Shown: positions 61,069-64,000 of the stretch, in pieces
Position numbering within the stretch: the stretch's first letter is position 1
Layout of the letters: every line of letters starts with the position of its first letter
Assembly: GCA_965199055.1 (NCBI GenBank)
Contig: CBDAQR010000003.1
Location: forward strand, 2,046,001 to 2,110,000
DNA from: CBDAQR01 sp965199055
Lineage (GTDB): Bacteria > Pseudomonadota > Gammaproteobacteria > Pseudomonadales > Halieaceae
DNA length: 64,000 bases
Reading direction: 5' to 3'
Notes under the pieces: generated by a model
What the model was told of the DNA's origin: nothing
What the model saw: the letters and a program-made list of their open reading frames with translations, nothing else
Database searches by the model: none
Translations under genes and position numbers: made by a program

Positions 61069-62078
61069 TATTGTTTCCCCCAAAATCGCACCACATCAAG
61101 CATGCGGTTGGCGTAGGCCCATTCATTATCAAACCAGGTCAGTACTTTCACTAACCTGCCTCCGCTGACGCGGGTCTGCCCCGCATCGACCACGCTGGAA
61201 CGCAGATCGTGATTGAAGTCGCAGGAGGCCAGCGGCTCTTCGGTGTAACCCAGAACCCCCTCGAAGCGGTTGCTCGCCGCCTGGGCGAGCGCGCCATTGA
61301 CCGATGCTTCCGAAACATCGGTGGCCAGATGTACCGTCAGATCCATTGCCGAGACATTGAGTGTCGGCACGCGCAGCGCCTGCGCAGAAAAGCGCCCGGC
61401 CATCTCGGGCAATATACGTTCCACACCCCGCGCCAGCGCCGTATCCACCGGAATAATAGACTGGCCGGCAGCGCGGGTCTTGCGCAGATCGGTATGGTGG
61501 TAAGCATCGAGCACAGGTTGGTCGTTCATGGCGGAATGAATCGTCGTAATGGTGCCGCTCTCAATGCCAAATGCATCTTCAAGAGCCGCAATGACCGGCA
61601 CAATACCGTTGGTGGTGCAGGAAGCGTTCGACACCACGGTGTGATCGGCCTGCAGGGTGTGGTGATTCACGCCATAAACAATGGTGGCATCGACATCGGC
61701 CTGTGCCGGTTGCGAGAACAGCACACGCTTTGCGCCCTGCTGAATATGGCGCTCTGCCAGCGCCCTCTCACTAAAGGTACCAGTACACTCAAGCACCACG
61801 TCTACTTCCAATTCCGCCCATGGCAGCTGATCGATCGCTTCCTGACGCAACAGCACCACGCGATCTCCCTCGATGTGGAGGTGGTCGCCATGCGCATCGA
61901 TGCTACCCGGGAACCTGCCGTGAGTGGTGTCGTAACGGGTCAGATGAACAACGGTATTGGTATCGGCGACTTCGTTGATGGCGACCAGTTGCAGGTCGGC
62001 GCCGAACTCTCCTTCGTAGAGAGCCCGCAACACGCTACGACCAATGCGGCCGTAGCCATTAATGGCCAGTTTCTGCAA
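61068..62078 (-). CDS. epd: Erythrose-4-phosphate dehydrogenase or GAPDH-type dehydrogenase
   Basis: 336 residues. It has the NAD fold (INGYGRIGRSVLRALYE), the active Cys in VVSNASCTTNG, TIHSAMNDQPVLDAYHHTDLRKTRA and later SIIPVDTALA. The details SAMNDQ, SIIPVDT and CDFNHD resemble E. coli Epd more than GapA. Epd makes 4-phosphoerythronate for pyridoxal phosphate. However, the context with pgk, fba and tkt would equally fit GAPDH, so the symbol is tentative. It overlaps pgk by one base and follows tkt by 10 bases. Confidence 0.85.
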   Translation of the reverse strand: MQKLAINGYGRIGRSVLRALYEGEFGADLQLVAINEVADTNTVVHLTRYDTTHGRFPGSIDAHGDHLHIEGDRVVLLRQEAIDQLPWAELEVDVVLECTGTFSERALAERHIQQGAKRVLFSQPAQADVDATIVYGVNHHTLQADHTVVSNASCTTNGIVPVIAALEDAFGIESGTITTIHSAMNDQPVLDAYHHTDLRKTRAAGQSIIPVDTALARGVERILPEMAGRFSAQALRVPTLNVSAMDLTVHLATDVSEASVNGALAQAASNRFEGVLGYTEEPLASCDFNHDLRSSVVDAGQTRVSGGRLVKVLTWFDNEWAYANRMLDVVRFWGKQ

Positions 62079-62088
62079 TGTTCAGTCT

Positions 62089-64000
62089 TTACAGGAGTAT
62101 TTCACCCAGCGTATCCGCGACGTTATCGACCGTGAAGCCAAAATGCTCCATCAGCGCTGCAGCAGGGGCCGATTCGCCGAAGCTCTGCATTCCGACCACG
62201 CGTCCATCGAGGCCAACGTACTTGTACCAGTAGTCCGCGTGACCCGCCTCCACCGCCACCCGTGCCAACACGTCAGAGGGAAGGACGCTCTCGCGGTAGA
62301 GCGCATCTTGCAGCTCAAAAACTTCGGCACAAGGCATGGATACCACGCGAATATGCTTGCCTTCGCCCGCCAGTTTGTTGGCAGCATCCAGCGCCAGTTG
62401 CACTTCGGACCCGGTGGCAATCAGGATGCCATCAAGAGGTCCGGCGGCATCACGCAAGATGTAAGCCCCGCGCTCAATATCAGCGAGCTGACTCGCATCG
62501 CGCTCCTGGTGAGCCAGGCCCTGGCGGGAGAAGATCAGGGCCGAGGGGCCATCACTGCGTTGAATAGCTGCCTTCCAGCACACTGCCGACTCAACCGCAT
62601 CACAGGGGCGCCAGGTATGTAAGTTGGGTGTGGCACGCAGGGCGGTTAACTGCTCGACCGGCTGGTGGGTAGGGCCGTCCTCACCCAGACCGATGGAATC
62701 GTGGGTATATACGAAGATCGATTGCTGCCCCATAAGCGCAGCCATACGCACGGCGTTGCGCGCGTATTCCATGAACATCAGGAAGGTGGCGCCGTAGTTG
62801 ACGAAGCCGCCATGCAGGGCAATGCCGTTCATAATGGCCGACATGCCGAACTCGCGCACGCCGTAATAAATGTAATTGCCCGCAGCATCGTCAGCGGTCA
62901 CCGGCTTGCTGTCATTCCAGATCGTGAGGTTGGAACCAGCCAGATCGGCAGAGCCGCCAAGCAATTCTGGCAACAGCGGGCCATAGGCATTCAGACAATT
63001 CTGCGAGGCCTTACGACTGGCGATAGTTTCACCCGCATCCTGACAGGCGCGGATATAGGCATCTGCCTGATCAGTGAAATCTGCCGGTAACTCTCCCGCC
63101 AGGCGTCGGCGCAATTCAGCCGCCTCTGTGGGGTGTGCCTCGGCGTAAGCCTGCATCTTCGCTTCCCAGTCCTGCTCAGCCGCCGCGCCTTTATCACGCG
63201 CATTCCAGCCAGTGTATACATCTTCGGGAACCTCGAAGGGCGCATGGGACCAGCCGATGTTCTCACGGGTTGCCGCTACCTCGTCGACGCCCAGCGCTGA
63301 TCCGTGACAGTCCTCGCTGCCCTCTTTATTGGGTGAGCCCTTGCCGATAACTGTTTTGCAGCAAATCAGGGTCGGCTTGCCCGCTTCAGCACGAGCGGTT
63401 TCTATAGCGGTGGCCACAGCAGCGGGGTCATGGCCGTCAACGGCGGAAATAACCTGCCATCCGTAGGATTGGAAACGGGCGGGTGTATCGTCAGTGAACC
63501 AACCCTCTACTTCGCCGTCGATGGATATCCCATTGTCGTCATAAAAGGCGACCAGCTTGCCGAGACCCAGGGTGCCGGCAAGGGAACAGACCTCATGGGA
63601 AATACCTTCCATAAGGCAACCGTCACCCAGGAACACATAGGTGAAATGATCTACTACCTCGTGCCCTTCGCGGTTGTACTGCGCCGCCAACACTTTCTCC
63701 GCAAGCGCCATGCCAACGGCATTGCTAATACCCTGACCGAGAGGCCCTGTGGTGGTTTCCACACCCGGTGCATAGCCGTACTCCGGATGGCCCGGAGTCA
63801 TACTGTGTAACTGGCGAAAGTTCTTCAGCTCTTCAATCGGCAGCTCATAGCCTGTGAGATGCAGGAGGGAATAGATCAGCATCGAACCGTGGCCATTGGA
63901 CAAGACGAAGCGGTCTCGATTGGGCCAGCCAGGGTTACCGGGATTGTGCACCAGGTAGTCATTCCACAGCACCTCGGCAATATCTGCCATGCCCATGGGG
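62089..64000 (-). CDS. tkt: Transketolase, N-terminus cut off by the window edge
   Basis: About 637 residues, reading leftward from the right edge. The edge falls just before the MGMADIAEVLWNDYLVHNP block that normally follows about 25 N-terminal residues. TPP-binding GDGCLMEGISHEV and later AGSNLTIWNDSKP, IMNGIALHGGFVNYGATFLMF and IFVYTHDSIGLGEDGPTHQPVE are the family signatures. It transfers two-carbon units in the pentose phosphate pathway. It is the first visible gene of the tkt-epd-pgk-fba run, 10 bases before epd. Confidence 0.96.
   Translation of the reverse strand, partial: PMGMADIAEVLWNDYLVHNPGNPGWPNRDRFVLSNGHGSMLIYSLLHLTGYELPIEELKNFRQLHSMTPGHPEYGYAPGVETTTGPLGQGISNAVGMALAEKVLAAQYNREGHEVVDHFTYVFLGDGCLMEGISHEVCSLAGTLGLGKLVAFYDDNGISIDGEVEGWFTDDTPARFQSYGWQVISAVDGHDPAAVATAIETARAEAGKPTLICCKTVIGKGSPNKEGSEDCHGSALGVDEVAATRENIGWSHAPFEVPEDVYTGWNARDKGAAAEQDWEAKMQAYAEAHPTEAAELRRRLAGELPADFTDQADAYIRACQDAGETIASRKASQNCLNAYGPLLPELLGGSADLAGSNLTIWNDSKPVTADDAAGNYIYYGVREFGMSAIMNGIALHGGFVNYGATFLMFMEYARNAVRMAALMGQQSIFVYTHDSIGLGEDGPTHQPVEQLTALRATPNLHTWRPCDAVESAVCWKAAIQRSDGPSALIFSRQGLAHQERDASQLADIERGAYILRDAAGPLDGILIATGSEVQLALDAANKLAGEGKHIRVVSMPCAEVFELQDALYRESVLPSDVLARVAVEAGHADYWYKYVGLDGRVVGMQSFGESAPAAALMEHFGFTVDNVADTLGEILL

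Noticed and set aside
1..64000. CRISPR array, tRNA, rRNA, insertion sequence or prophage
   Set aside because: No regular direct repeats with spacers, no tRNA-like cloverleaf with CCA end and no transposase, integrase or phage structural motif was noticed on either strand.

Overview
The window is a chromosomal segment of a gammaproteobacterium, most likely a marine member of the Halieaceae / OM60-NOR5 group or a close relative. This is inferred from content. The ygfB, zapA, 6S RNA, 5-FCL order and the lgt-thyA-folA and rppH-ptsP neighbourhoods are Pseudomonas-like. There is also a TtpC-type TonB operon, three large TonB-dependent receptors (TBDRs), a PhoX-type phosphatase and a beta-propeller phytase. 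I see no rRNA, tRNA, CRISPR array, transposase or phage gene.

Layout. 1-4.5 kb: a cut-off FHA-domain gene, then a small accessory set (DUF4437 cupin, AraC regulator, secreted alpha/beta hydrolase, frameshifted double SnoaL-like gene) that looks AT-richer than the rest. 4.6-11.6 kb: small metabolic and stress genes (HIT, PIG-L deacetylase, aldo/keto reductase, OsmC, TetR with a clear operator, DUF454, YjbR, fatty acid desaturase, pyruvate kinase, TMEM220-like), closed by a bidirectional terminator. 11.6-16.8 kb: a six-gene TonB energising operon (DUF3450, TtpC-like, ExbB, ExbD, TonB, TPR). 17-32 kb: housekeeping genes (folA, thyA, lgt, ptsP, rppH, gcvH, ubiquinone hydroxylases, ygfB, zapA, 6S RNA, 5-FCL, ilvA, rpiA). 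32.2-43.3 kb: an opp-type oligopeptide ABC transporter that runs tightly into an ECF sigma / FecR / STN-TBDR surface-signalling cassette. 43.5-46.4 kb: a second TBDR with highly biased codons. 46.5-52.4 kb: an organic-phosphate locus (PhoX-like phosphatase divergent from TBDR plus phytase lipoprotein). 52.4-58.8 kb: TPR-sulfotransferase, TPR-aspartyl hydroxylase, small lipoprotein, methyltransferase, transglutaminase-like TPR lipoprotein and a hydrolase. 58.8-64 kb: fba, pgk, epd and transketolase (cut by the right edge), an epd-pgk-fba block like that of E. coli.

How they may work together. The TonB operon at 11.6-16.8 kb could energise the three receptors. The opp transporter and sigma/FecR/STN-TBDR cassette form one same-strand block with gaps of only a few bases. 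This suggests a regulated importer spanning both membranes, but its OppC gene carries both a frameshift and an in-frame stop and also encodes an unusual fibronectin-III-like periplasmic insertion. The phytase/TBDR/PhoX block looks like a phosphate-scavenging unit. The most interesting places are the broken, domain-inserted oppC with its coupling to the Fec-type cassette, the phytase receptor locus, and the TPR-sulfotransferase/TPR-hydroxylase pair.
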